Below are positions 35,721 through 47,155 of a DNA stretch of 64,000 nt, piece by piece; within the stretch, counting starts at the first letter, position 1; each line of letters starts with the position of its first letter. The notes beneath the pieces were generated by a model. That model made no database searches, was not told where the DNA came from, and was given only the letters and a program-made list of their open reading frames with translations. The position numbers and the translations under genes are program-made. Source of the stretch: Cryptomeria japonica (Eukaryota > Streptophyta > Pinopsida > Cupressales > Cupressaceae); the NCBI RefSeq assembly GCF_030272615.1, contig NC_081409.1:19284260-19348259 (forward strand). The letters run 5' to 3'.

Positions 35721-36668
35721 CTATTCACAGAGCAGAGACTAAAAATTCTGAGTTTTTCAATGACTGGGTATGCCAACTGAGTGTAACCAATTCTGAGATG
35801 GACTGATTCTTGACCAGGATAGACTAGTTTTTATATGGGTAGAGTTTATCACTAAGTTGTTTGATCTTGTTTTCTTCAGTTTCAGTATTCCAATTTTAAT
35901 TTGAGGGATGAAAACATAGAAAACACACAAGATATATAGTAATTCAATCACAGCACACTAACCCTATGGAAGTTGGCTTAGAAAAGAAAACCTTTGCTTG
36001 CTACTTAGGTACACACCCAATAGCTAATCAGAATATGACTGTTGAGTCTCACGCAATGGATTCTCAATGCCATATTAGTCGACTCCAAATGCTAATGGGG
36101 GCACGATATGGCAAGTGTCTTGGGAGAGTTACTATCTCTCTTGCACAAAGATTATCAACCTTTCAGAGGTGAATCGGGTAGCTTCTATCTTATAGCTCTT
36201 AGTCAGGAATTTCGTTTGAAATTACCCCTTGAAGTCATGCAAGCATGATTGAGGCCTATAGCTTGACAAGGTACCAAAACAAGCTGTAGTCACGTAAATG
36301 TGATTGAGACCATGAGGCCCTACAAAATGCTCGATATGAGAGATCTCAAAGAGAAAACTCAAATAATCCCATCCTCTGAGACTTTAATCACCTGAGACCT
36401 ATTTATTATAATGACTTGGAATGCTCAGGTCCAGCTGTACTCACTTGGGTCGTTCTCACAGGGTGATTACTTTTTCCCATTGTGACAGGCCTGCTAAAGG
36501 TACACAAATCTCAAAACTTAGAAAAAAGCTTCAAGGGTCTAGATTTCTGATTGCCTATAAAAGACGAGAGCATACTCTCCTACCTCTCAGATTTTTCTGA
36601 AAACACAAAAGACAGATTTGTTCTTTAACAAAATAGCAATTTAAGTGCCTAAAAATGAATTTAAAGAA

Positions 36669-36776
36669 TACACGATATTTGGTCGATTCTCTTTAGGCAA
36701 CCAATACACGATATTTGGTCGATTCTCTTTAGGCAACCAATACACGATATTTGGTCGATTCTCTTTAGGCAACCTG
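36669..36776. repeat. Three identical 36-bp tandem units
   Basis: TACACGATATTTGGTCGATT plus CTCTTTAGGCAACCAA is repeated at 36669, 36705 and 36741, differing only at the last bases of unit three. It lies in the leader of the Tat-like element; the short ORF across it is incidental. Confidence 0.95.
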
Positions 36777-36989
36777 CAAAAACAACACATCAGTAGTCAT
36801 GTTGTTTTCATTCTTTGCAAGGCATACGTTTGATCGATAAATTCTTTGATAAGCGTCCTACGAGAAACTGTTTAGGCTATAAAAAAATCTTAGGCAGATA
36901 GAAGACAATTCAAGGTCAGTGTTAGCATAATCAAAATTTAAGCAAAAAATCCTAAAAGGTAATATGCTTTTAATCTATCACAAAATAGA

Positions 36990-37260
36990 ATTGCACGACA
37001 ATCCTCATAAAACAGAATGGCAGAACACTTTTATCATACGAGTTAGAAATCAATACAGAACAACAAAAGATAGCATAAGCAGTGTGTCATACGAGTTATA
37101 AATCAATACAGAATGATAGAATATAACAGAGTCAGTATGTCGTACGAGTCCATATTCTGATTCGTACGATAATTTAAAGGATATGATTTTGTTTCGTACG
37201 ATAAACTGCAGGCGTCAATATAATGTCGTACGATGCAGTGAAACTGCTCGTACGATATTT
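36990..37260. repeat. TCGTACGA palindrome array in leader, second block
   Basis: Eight or more sites (GCACGACAA, CATACGAGTTA twice, GTCGTACGAGTC, TTCGTACGATAA twice, GTCGTACGATGC, CTCGTACGATAT) are spaced 20-45 bp apart, close to the PBS. Confidence 0.75.
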
Positions 37261-37330
37261 CGCAGAGGCTGTATGGACGAAACCTACAGATAAAAAGAAT
37301 GATTTTTTTTTTAGGCCGAAATGTAATTTT

Positions 37331-37350
37331 CTGCCCCACTGTGGGCGCCA
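37331..37350 (-). other. Primer-binding site of the Tat-like element
   Basis: The minus strand reads TGGCGCCCACAGTGGGGCAG, four bases inside an LTR end (CACACA). TGGCGCCCAC-type sites complementary to a tRNA 3' end are typical of Tat/Ogre-like elements (tRNA identity not assigned). Confidence 0.75.
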
Positions 37351-37354
37351 AAAA

Positions 37355-40030
37355 TGTGTGTGTGAAAAGTGGACCTGTATTTGTAAGCACAACACTTTAA
37401 TTAAGTCATTACAAGCATGGTTAGACAGATATAAGTATGAATATGAAAACCATAACAAATCGACCCATTGCCTTCTAAAAGATGGGAGTATAAGATTGCT
37501 CTCAGATTATTTAGCAATACCAGTGACTAGACAACACCAAGACGAAGGATTTTAATCTATATGAGCATGATGAATGCTAGATGGATGCAATATTAATCTA
37601 ACAATATTTAAGCAATAAATGAGATAAATTATCTAAATATGTATGCAATGAACCTAGAGCAAAAACAACATAATAACAATATATTCTCCAGCCTCTAGGA
37701 TTTTTTGAATGAGAGATGAAAGCCTGAATTTATAGAAAATTCAGAAAGAAACCAAAGGCTGAGATCAAATGATGATGAGCGGTCAAGATTTTCCAAGAGG
37801 AAGCACAATCCAGGTGAATTGATGTGATTGGATGCTTTTCTCAGTTTTAAAGGAAATTGAACTAAAATTAAGATAAAATCAGAAAAAAACTGATTTATTC
37901 TCTATTTCATTCAATTTTAATATTTAATTGTTTTAATTGCTTTCTTTGAGATTATTCATCAATTTTTAATTTGTTTTTCAAGATTATCTCCAATTGATTT
38001 CTTTTCTCAAATTTTAATTCTTTTTTGGCAATTAATTCCTGTAGTCACACAAATCTGTCCAGCTTAATTAAATAAATATTTGATATTTATTTGATTAAAA
38101 ATGCACTAGCCATCAGTTAATTAAATTAATATTTAATTAATTCATCCCCAAACATTCTTCTATTAATTAAATAAATTATTCAATTTATTTTAATTAATTC
38201 ATTAAATCAAATTCAAATCAATTAAATAAATAAAATATATTTATTTAATAAAATCCCCTTTTCCTCTTTTAAATAAATTAAATAAAACATTTATTTAAAT
38301 CATTATCCCCCCCCACTTGCATTTTTCTACAAATGCAACTTGCACTCATTTATTGAAATAAATTAATTTTATTTTAAATAAAAATCCTATTTTCCCTCAC
38401 CCACCAAATCCAATTGCAAAATCTAATCCCCTTCTAGATTCTTCTAACCCCTTCCTAATTAGCCTAATCCATCCCCTAATTATTGTCACATTCCTAAGCA
38501 AAATGGAGTCACTTCTCAAAGACTTCAAAGTCTTTGAAAAACATTTAATGCTTTGTGTGTTCAACAAATTAACCCCCAAAGTCTTCAAAGACCACTAATG
38601 GCTCTTACATGACCATTTATGGCTCTTACATAACCATTTATGGTTATTTCAAACTTGTCCCCCCAAACATTTATTGTTTTGACCATATTCATCCATTTTA
38701 CATTTGCAGAAGAATTTATCCATTGGATAAAAGCTTTATTCTTTGAATAAAGAGTTTATTCATTCAATTAACCTTGACTTTAACTCTGAAAGTCATGTCA
38801 AGCATTTAATGCTTATTCCCTCTCCTCTCAACCTATCTCACATTGACACTTGTCATCCTGGGATTGGGTTGAAAGCCCTCACATGGATTTGAAATCATTC
38901 AATCCTGACCCTTGTTGAGATTACTCAATCTCAACCATCCATTGCTCCATTTTTCCTATAAATAGAGCCCATTTCTTCATAATCCAGATCCTGAAAACTT
39001 GTATGCATTTAAGCTATAGGCATTTTTAGAGAGCATTTAGCATAGCAAACTCATGTATTGTCATTTTGGTTAAAATAAATCATTTTAGCATCAATAGCTT
39101 AATATTAGTTTCTTTATTAACATTTAGAGCAAAATACTTCAATCTCAATCCTCCATAAGCATCCATAGTGCAAAAAGCTGCTGAGAGCTACACTATTTTG
39201 GAACTTGGAGAGGAGAGGAACAAGGGAGAAGGAACTAAGAGCATGCTAAGAGGCATTTGGAGATGCCTCATTATCTTCATTTCATTTGTTAGATATATTA
39301 GAATGATTTTAGTGTCTCTCTTGATATGCCTGTTTAGATTAGTTTTTGATTGAATAACACTAACGATTTTCTGGTTTCTTGTGTTGTTTGTCATTTGCTA
39401 ACCTTGTCCACTTCGCAGGGCATCAATTCCTTTTTTGATTTATTTCCTTTTTTAAAGATTTGTGCTCATAATTTCTAATTCCTCTTTCTTGATTTGTTTC
39501 CTTTTTTGAAGATTTGTGGCAAATTGATTTATTTAATTAAATATGCTAAGATATTTAATAAAATAAATAAGATAATTGTTGAAAAATGATTTACTTGGAA
39601 TGATTTAATTAATTAAATAAATATTTAATTAATATTGGTTGATTAATTTGCCATGTGACATTTGATAATTAAAAAATTAATTGTGTGCTCAAGATTGATT
39701 TAATTACCTCTGGTTAGGACCTTGGTGATGTTGTCGAGATTAGGGGCCCATGGTTTAGATGACCATTTTTAGGGTATTAGAATAATGAGCATGTATGTAA
39801 TCAGGCCTATGTGCTGAATCTTGTGAGCTTGCATATTGCCGACAGATTGTAATTGATTTTCATTTAGTCTATTTTTGCATTGCCTTCATCACATTGTGTT
39901 GCTTGTGTTGTGTTAACTATTGCTACATAGTTCGAACTGTTCTCTTTGAGGACCCTTCTATCGTGACTGCACCACCATCTCTCGGATTAGTGGTACAAAT
40001 CCAGTAGTCAACTTTGATCTGTGGCCTATT
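37355..40030 (-). repeat. 5' LTR of the Tat-like element, split by a solo LTR
   Basis: On the plus strand the LTR begins TGTGTGTGAAAAGTGG next to the PBS and continues to 38039, then from 39431 to somewhere near 40030. The outer end is not certain and no partner LTR is in the window. Confidence 0.5.
38040..39425 (+). mobile_element. Solo LTR (TGTAGTCAC family), 1,386 bp
   Basis: It begins TGTAGTCACAC and ends GGGCATCA, with a perfect 5-bp target duplication ATTCC at 38035-38039 and 39426-39430. A TATA box TATAAATAG lies at 38957-38965. Two more copies are in the window, at 47156-48960 (reverse) and 63592 onward. No internal coding DNA remains. Confidence 0.9.
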
Positions 40031-40034
40031 AAAA

Positions 40035-40330
40035 ATAGGGAACACTAAGAGGGGGGGTGAATCAGTGTTCTAAAAATCTTATTTTTAACTTGTTCTTTAA
40101 GCACTTAACAAATTTAATCAAGAAAAAGATGCAAGAACATAAAACAAACAACCACAACACCATAACACAAATATTTTGTACGTGGAAACCCTATTAGGGG
40201 AAAAACCCCAATGGGGATGAACCCACAAAATAAGTATACTTTGTTAGAAGTATAAAATGGGAATGCACATCAAAATTGATACAAAATATTATAAACAAGT
40301 TGCATATGTACAAACAAACTTTCCTATCTT
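40035..40330 (-). mobile_element. Copia-type LTR end with G-rich hairpin
   Basis: The hairpin GAACACTAA...TCAGTGTTC (40040-40070) and the module CGTGGAAACCC...GGGGAAAAACCCC (about 40175-40215) match those of the copia LTRs at 7.2 kb and 42.9 kb. Its outer limits are unclear; the flanking accessory ORF begins almost at once. Confidence 0.5.
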
Positions 40331-40970
40331 ACATGAACTTAAATATATCTGCAAAAATATTCTTCAATAAATTCAAATCATTGTCCCAACCTTTCTTTAG
40401 GCCTTCCAAAAGAAAGATGAAACCATTGAAGAGAAGTGCCTGCATTTCTACCATTTGAAGATCTAGGGGATCACTGGTGACCATGGTATCTTGAGCTTCT
40501 GATAAGGCATTGAACATGGTTTTTTAACTTGGGAGCAATTAGACTCCAAAGCTCACCAGCTCTACCAACAATCCTGTCTTTTTCTTGCCCCAAACTCTTG
40601 ATTTTGTCAAGCAAAGCCACAACCTGGCTTACTTGATTGTCCACAAATATAGTCAAGGGGTCAAATGATTGATAAATTCCTGCCAACTACTTCTCATTCT
40701 CCTTTATCTACTTCTCAATATCTTCAACAAAGTTATAAAATGATAAACAAGATTTGTAGACACTGCCTCCTTCAAATAAGACATTTTGAATACTCTTTAC
40801 ACAAGTGTCTATAAAAATCCTATCATTAGCAATCATTTTCTTCAACTCACTGAATCTTTTATGATTAAACTTATTCCGGACCCTAACTTCTACTGACTTT
40901 TCTAAGGACTCAAAGTGAGTACTTACAAAATTGATTAGATACTTTAGCTGACCTATTATCCAAAATAATT
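40330..40970 (-). pseudogene. Accessory helical ORF remnant, unknown function
   Basis: Reading minus from about 40970 gives FVSTHFESLEKSVEVRVRNK, then NDRIFIDTCVKSIQNVLFEG, then VVALLDKIKSLGQEKDRIVG and, after a frameshift near 40500, LQMVEMQALLFNGFIFLLEG. The whole predicts as mostly helical. Two TAGs (40708-40710, 40687-40689) fall 21 bases apart in EK-stop-IKENEK-stop-LAG, where Gln would fit. I do not recognise the protein; it looks like a retroelement accessory ORF. Confidence 0.5.
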
Positions 40971-41136
40971 AATTTTTGTTATTGTCACAAGTCTTTGCAA
41001 AGCTCCCTTTTATTTCCCTTATCAACCCGGATCTCGATCGTGACTTTTGTGTATTTCCCAACTTAATCGCCAACCTCTCTCATTTATTAACTTGGTCACA
41101 AGGTTTTGAAGTTTCAAAAGTGTTCAATCACCCGAC

Positions 41137-42180
41137 ATGTTTTCAATGACTCACAAAGGTTGGCATCTCATAATAGGGACTCATAAGGAAACTGGACTTT
41201 TGACTATCTTCCAAATTAGTGCAAATGTTATGAACTCGCCTGATTCCCCGACATCCTCGTTTTGTCACCGGATTGGATATCTCATGAAGTTTTCAAGGGA
41301 CATCTCCAACTTCGAAGTTGGAGCAGTTATCGAGGATGTGACCCAAGATCGATGCAACAAACCTATTGAGGTGGCAACATGAGTGTTAACGAAGGATAAG
41401 CCATAATTAATCACCGTCGGGGATTAAATAAAGTTGTCAAGTCGATAAAAGTATTTGCCTCTTGTCATTATCGAATTTAACCTTTCTTGCCGCCATGCCA
41501 TGCACAGTCCCAGGGAACAAATCAAGAAGAGAATCACAAAGTACTGTCATTAATGACAAATTAAGCAATTAAGGACACGTAAAGGTGGTGACATGTGTTA
41601 CACTACTTGATATTGTCATTCTTGCAGAAGCTAATTTAATGCACCACCTTTTGAAAACTAGCTCAAGAAGCGTATGCTACCATGAGTTGTCCCTGTTTGA
41701 ATGATTTTGCCTCATGATGGAAAACTGCCATTTCACAACCCTGACTTGAATTGGCCAAAAATCGAGCAGGAAGATATCATCCAACAATTATGGTCTTTTA
41801 CATGGAAAAAGTGCACCGAATTCAGTGAATATAAAAAAACCATCATCCTGTTAGGGAAAATCGTGGAACAGGATGAGAACCACGAACATTGCTTACAGGA
41901 AGAGCTCACTGTAGAGAGGAATCCTAGTTGTTAGTTTTTCAGAAATGGCAAAGATGGTACTCAAAGGCAAAGGTCCCTTGATCCAACTAGATGTCGAATA
42001 TTTGTAGGATGATCTTCTTCTCGACAGGAGTGACTTCATCCAGGCAACCATACTTGATGAAGATGAATTTATAGAAGTCCTTTTGGTGCTGATCAAAGAA
42101 TAAATGAAAGCAGACATGATTGACCGTCAAATTGTAGGACAAAATCTAGTGCTCGACAAAGAATGTTGAATGTGGTATCT
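41137..42180 (+). pseudogene. Accessory ORF remnant, plus strand, unknown function
   Basis: The segment at 41701-41934 encodes MILPHDGKLPFHNPDLNWPK and TWKKCTEFSEYKKTIILLGK. After a frameshift, 41935-42180 gives EMAKMVLKGKGPLIQLDVEY and LDRSDFIQATILDEDEFIEV. Stops TAG, TAA and TGA follow. It looks like one decayed protein of unknown family, on the strand opposite to the ORF at 40330-40970. Confidence 0.45.
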
Positions 42181-42298
42181 TTTATAGTTTAAAACTTTGT
42201 GGTAGGGTTCATGGAGTAATTTTGTTTGTTTGAAATGGCCATTTTCAAGACCGTTACTTTAAAAGAACCGTTTCTTGGAAACATAACAAACTTTTAAG

Positions 42299-42306
42299 TA
42301 TAAATA
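42299..42306 (+). promoter_or_regulatory. TATA box, probably of an LTR
   Basis: TATAAATA followed by GATAGATGATAG lies just downstream of the accessory ORF remnant in a region with LTR-like composition. The start of transcription cannot be fixed. Confidence 0.35.
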
Positions 42307-42937
42307 GATAGATGATAGATGGAAAAGGGGGAAGGAAAATACTGAAAAAATATTGTTACATTTTGAATAGTTATCCATCTCTAAGGAGTTTTTATATCTT
42401 TATGTGAATTAATATGTCAGAACTTTGTGTTTGCTATATTCTTTCATGTTGGAAGTAAGCTTCAGATTACTACAATCTCACTCGGTATTCATTTACTTGC
42501 TATGGTTAAATGTGAATAATGTAGAAACTTTGGATTTTGCATGTTCCCTCTTCAATTTATTTACATTACATTTTAATATTTTTCGTGCAATTAATTGTGA
42601 TGTGAGTAGACTGTGTGTTGCTTGCATTCTTGCTCGATAATTTAAATCTAAATTTCATCCTTCTACATATGCGAAGTGTGTATCTTTTCCTTTCTTGCTT
42701 TCTATTAAAAAGCATACCGCAAAACTTAGGAATAGATTTAGGGGGGAGTTGCACCTCTAAAATTCAGAGAAATATTGTCAGCTTAATTGGCAATCTCTCC
42801 AACTATTAGTTTCTCATTTGTCTTTCATGTTGGTCACTTTGAGTCATTCTATAATTATTTCTAGAAAGACAGATCTGTTAACCAACATGATCAAAGGGAG
42901 AATCAGATGTGTCTTTGACAAATGTGGGCATTACCTT

Positions 42938-44471
42938 TGTTAATCTAAGAGGATCCGATTAATACTGATAGGGGGGGTGAATCAGTATTAACAATGATTT
43001 GAAATCAGAAACTTAAACTCATAAAACTTTCACCAAGTCAAACATAGACCAACACTAGAGTTATTTACTAGTACTGATATCTATTGATAAACATCTGCTA
43101 AACTAATATATCAATACTACACATTAAGTGTTCATTAACCATGCATAAATTGAAAGTAAAGCATAACATCACATCAAAAACATTCACCACATGAACACCA
43201 TGATTTTCACGTGGAAACCCAAATAGGGAAAAACCATGGTGGGAATTGGTACCCACAAGAATTTTTCACTCTTTCAAAATGCACCCTGTTAGAAGCCTAG
43301 CCCGGTTAAGATCTTACAAATATGTCATGTTAGGAGAAAAACCTGTTAGGAGTCACCCAGTTAAGGGATTTACCTTAGCCCTATTAGGAGCTTTGATCTA
43401 TTAGGATCAACCTCACAAGAGCATTTAGAACTCAGATGTTGAGTCACCATGTTAGAGGATTCACAATGTGAGGCCTGTTAGGACATACCCGATTAAGGGA
43501 TTTTATCTGTTGCAACTGTTAGGGAACAATAGTGAATAAGTTGTGTATAGAACTCAATTGCTTGCTTGATTAGATACAATTAAGCTCTAAGTATGCAACA
43601 CTTTGACAAAACTTCTCACACTCTAGTTTGGCTTCACACACTTCTCAAAATCACCGACATGACAAACATCAACTATACTGACATAAATAACTTTTACAAC
43701 TGGGTTGGCAACAAAACTCTAAGGCTTGCAACATAGATCATCACATATCTTTACAACTCATTATAGATCATCATATGGATCATTATAATCAATTACAAAT
43801 CAATATCAACCATTGAGTGATCGTAACTCATCACAACAACTCAATCTGATACAAAGTCAAACCCTTAGAACACTCTACTAAGTACTTTGCATATTCCCAA
43901 GAAATTTGCTTTCCAAATGCACCAAAAAATCTTTCAAACAGTTCACGCGGTTTGTGCCATATCATCGCCAACCCATGAACTTGATGTATATCACTGTCAA
44001 ACAAAAAATCACTATCGGTTATGAGAATTCTTTACTGGTCCTTAAACCTTGGCAAAAACTCAACATAAATTTCGGTTGTCACTACATGATGCGGTTTCAG
44101 TCAGATACATGTTACAATGATAAAAACTCACATTCAAAACCACAAAGCCTCAATCATCACCAATCTCCAGATACAATCAAAATATTTCCTCATTGATTGG
44201 TTAAGGTCCTAATTCCCAGTTTCTTAATTCTTTACCAGTAAGCTCTTTCTGGTAGACCAAACAGATTTAGATGATACAATACAACATAAGTAAAAATCAG
44301 TAGACATGAATAAATGTTAGTTACCATCAATGACAACACAAATAACTGATCAAATTCATCCATCATCCATCATGCAATCTCAATCTCTTCATCACAATAT
44401 CATCACAAACAATCTTTTACCAGTTCAGTCATCATTCTCCATTGGCATCAGTTATGCCAATCATACCAACA
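42938..44471 (-). repeat. 3' LTR of the copia element
   Basis: In minus orientation it begins TGTTGGTATGATTGGC directly after a polypurine tract and ends CTTAGATTAACA (plus-strand TGTTAATC). The last 60 bases hold a 10-bp perfect hairpin stem (42959-42968 / 42982-42991) with a G-run loop. Confidence 0.8.
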
Positions 44472-44486
44472 ATATTCCCCTTTGTC
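44472..44486 (-). other. Polypurine tract of the copia element
   Basis: The minus strand reads GACAAAGGGGAATAT directly before the LTR start TGTTGG, the usual plus-strand primer arrangement. A second purine run (AAAGGGGGAGAATA, about 44671-44685) lies about 200 bp upstream. Confidence 0.8.
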
Positions 44487-44853
44487 ATTAATAGAAACAC
44501 TAAACATCAACGTACTCAACTCATATTGCTATGATATATTCTGGACCTTCTCTGCAACTCTTCTCTTCTCTGTTGCACCTCATCTGTCAGTCATTTGCTA
44601 GTTACACTTTATCTTCATTCCTTCTCCCATGACAGATCATATTTTTTCTCCCATTACTGATCATATTTATTCTCCCCCTTTGACAATAATGCCAAAGGTG
44701 CATAAGCATCACCATTCATCAAATCTATTGTTGTTGTCTTTAATATGTCTACAAACTCATCTAAGTTGCTTCCCCTGTGGAGTAGCCTGCATCTCATCAA
44801 TCCAAGGTGAAAAATAGTCATTAAGCCCACTGGATTGATGCATCTCCTGCATC

Positions 44854-45538
44854 CTAGTTCTTCTTATGTAGGGGTCTGACCCCTAATTTACCTCTAAGAT
44901 ACTCAAAGGTTGTCTTTGGCAATGGTTTAGTGAAAATGTCTTCTAGTTGCTCTTTGTTTGTCACATACTCCATTCCAACTTGTTTTTCCTGTATTGTTTC
45001 CCTTAGAAAATGATATTTTAATTCTATGTGCTTTGTTCTTGCATGTAACATAAGATTTTTTGAAATATTAATTGTACTAGTATTGTCACAGTAAATAGTT
45101 ATCGGTTCAGACATATCAAATTTGAATCCTTCAAGCACATGTCTCATCCAGATTGTCTACATGCAATTCATTGATGTTGCAACATACTCTGCCTCTGCTA
45201 TTGATTGAGAAATACAAGTTTGCTTCTTACTTGTCCAAGAAACCAATCTGCCTCCATGAAGAAAGGCTCCACCGATAGTGCTTTTTTAGAAAAATCTCCT
45301 TTGTAAGGATACCATAAGCCATAATCTATTGTGCCTTTCAGGTACCAGAATATCCTTTTCACTGCTACCAAGTGAGTCTCCTTGGGATCCTTTTGAAATC
45401 TAGCAACCAATCCAACATGTGTAATATCAGGTATGCTATGAACAACATAATGCAACATACCAATCATAGACATATATTCTTTCTCATCAACAGATGGTGA
45501 ATCATCTTGTTTAGACAACTTACAACCTATCACCATTG
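44854..45538 (-). pseudogene. Copia RNase H and RT C-terminal part
   Basis: It shows SPSVDEKEYMSMIGMLHYVV, FQKDPKETHLVAVKRIFWYL, then RNase H ITIYCDNTSTINISKN and ARTKHIELKYHFLRE, then FTKPLPKTTFEYLRGKLGV before the stop. A frameshift near 45200 separates the two ORFs. It is the downstream half of the pol cut by the chromovirus. Confidence 0.88.
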
Positions 45539-45543
45539 GAGTA

Positions 45544-47095
45544 TGGTGCAGGAGCACCCTTCCAGTCCCCTTCTCTTTCTTGTTTTTACTAGCACAGTTC
45601 TTTTTAGAAGCTTTTATGCATGTAATAATGAGCCATGTGCTCATAGGTCCTAGGTAGAGTCCTAGAGGGGTAAGTTGTCAAGTTTATGTTTTCTGTCAAA
45701 ATGTAAGGTATGTGTGTACTGGAGGAGTTTAGGAGTGTTTGATCACCAGGTGGTGTTCTTAGGTTGGCCCAATGGGGTCTAGAAGTCTTAGATAGCAACA
45801 TGTCAAAGTTGCTCAAAGCTGCTCACAATGGCATGACAACTTTTAAAAGTTGTCAAGCAATTTTTGTTGCCAAAAAGGTAAGTTCTTTAGGTTAGCGGTG
45901 GAAAAACCCTAGTTTGTGCACGTAGACTGAGGCAAGGTACTATAAGTACTCTAAAACCCTAAAATCTAGAGGTTGGAAGGACAGATATTGTACGGCTCTA
46001 ACAGAAAAATAGATTGTGACTGTAGAATGTAATTACCAGTCAGTTTGACAGGAAGAAATAAGCAAGTGTACGGATTGATAAAGATCTAAACCTGTGTGTT
46101 ATGTTTGACATGGTGTAAATAGTTTCATTTTCAAGCATTAGTTTAGGTTTTTAATTGTAGACTATGTGTGTTTTTGTAAACAGTTGTAAAACTGTGTTCT
46201 TCCTGCCCCGTTTTGGACAGGAATTGTGAAATGAGGTCTTGACTCCATTTCCCATTGTGGAACCTTGATGAAACCATGGAAAATGGGTGTGAAGACCCTG
46301 TATAGTAGACACAAACAAGCAGGGCCCAACAAGATGCAGGTTAACAAAATAGTAGCCCATTCCTAGGCAAGACTAGCAGAACCCAGTTAGGAATGGACGT
46401 TGTAGCAGAGGTCTTGGAGAGTAGGTTGTGTAGTTGAGTGAACATCCTTTGGAGGGAGAGAAGTGGAGTGTTGGAGGTAGCATTGGGGTGAAGGAGAGGC
46501 TTCATCCAATCCATTTAAGGTACCAGACACTCAAGAAAACCTCACTATGACTAGACAGTCCAGAAAACCCTCATTAAACCCTCAAGAACCCCAAGAACCG
46601 CCCTAAGTTTTGTACGGCCATTTGTAGGCCCAAACCCTAGGTAATATTTGAGGCATTGCCAATAGAAAAGCAGACAAATCTTGGAGTGTGGATTGTGAAT
46701 GCACCATGTGGGAGAGAGAACCCTTGTGGCAGACTGTTTTGAGAGCAAAACACCAAAATAGTGAAATCGGTAGAGAGCAGAAAGACAACAACTTCTTGAT
46801 TGCACTTGGAGGGTTGAAACAAGGTTAAAGACTCAACACCAATTTGCTTGGACCTTGGAAAGCATGAAACTAGCTTAAACCTTTACTAGCCATCGTATGG
46901 GAATGTTGTCTCATGAGCAGGTGAGACTGTAGCAGTAGCAAGGCAACTCATTGGTGAGTGGATTGGGCATGGTTAGGGGGTTTCCCGAGCAGAGGAAGCC
47001 CTAGAGACCCTAGGGTGTGAGAAGAACACCCGGAGATCCTAGGAGAGGATCCAGGAGCATAGACCAAGATGGTCTATCCCAACACTGTCTCATCA
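45544..47095 (+). repeat. 5' LTR of the nested chromovirus
   Basis: It is 1,552 bp, TG...CA, preceded by GAGTA and followed after two bases by the Met-tRNA PBS. A TATA-like ACTATAAGTA lies near 45951. It contains only incidental ORFs. Confidence 0.95.
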
Positions 47096-47098
47096 GAT

Positions 47099-47110
47099 TG
47101 GTATCAGAGC
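47099..47110 (+). other. Primer-binding site, initiator Met-tRNA
   Basis: TGGTATCAGAGC is the standard plant initiator-Met PBS, two bases inside the 5' LTR. Confidence 0.95.
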
Positions 47111-47155
47111 AAGTAAAAGACTTGTTGGACTGTGTGTATGCCACTATATACTGGT

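Larger units (their letters stand above)
22625..40030 (-). mobile_element. Tat-like Ty3/gypsy element with antisense PMD frame
   Basis: Minus-strand order: 5' LTR (37355 upward, split by a solo LTR at 38040-39425), PBS 37331-37350, long leader with TCGTACGA arrays, gag about 33650-35156, protease (split), spacer, RT about 28234-29060, RNase H, integrase 26587-27741, then an antisense PMD frame at 23010-24800. A PBS starting TGGCGCCCAC, a long leader and an extra ORF between pol and the 3' end are features known from the Tat lineage. No 3' LTR was found; the element stops near 22610 against other gypsy DNA. Confidence 0.72.

Noticed and set aside
36669-36776. CRISPR-like array
   Set aside because: The three 36-bp units are head-to-tail without spacers, in plant DNA; it is a short minisatellite.
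46151-46822. Minus-strand ORFs conserved between 46.2-46.8 kb and 60.5-61.3 kb
   Set aside because: Both sets lie in the two LTRs of one chromovirus, so their similarity is due to LTR identity, not coding constraint.
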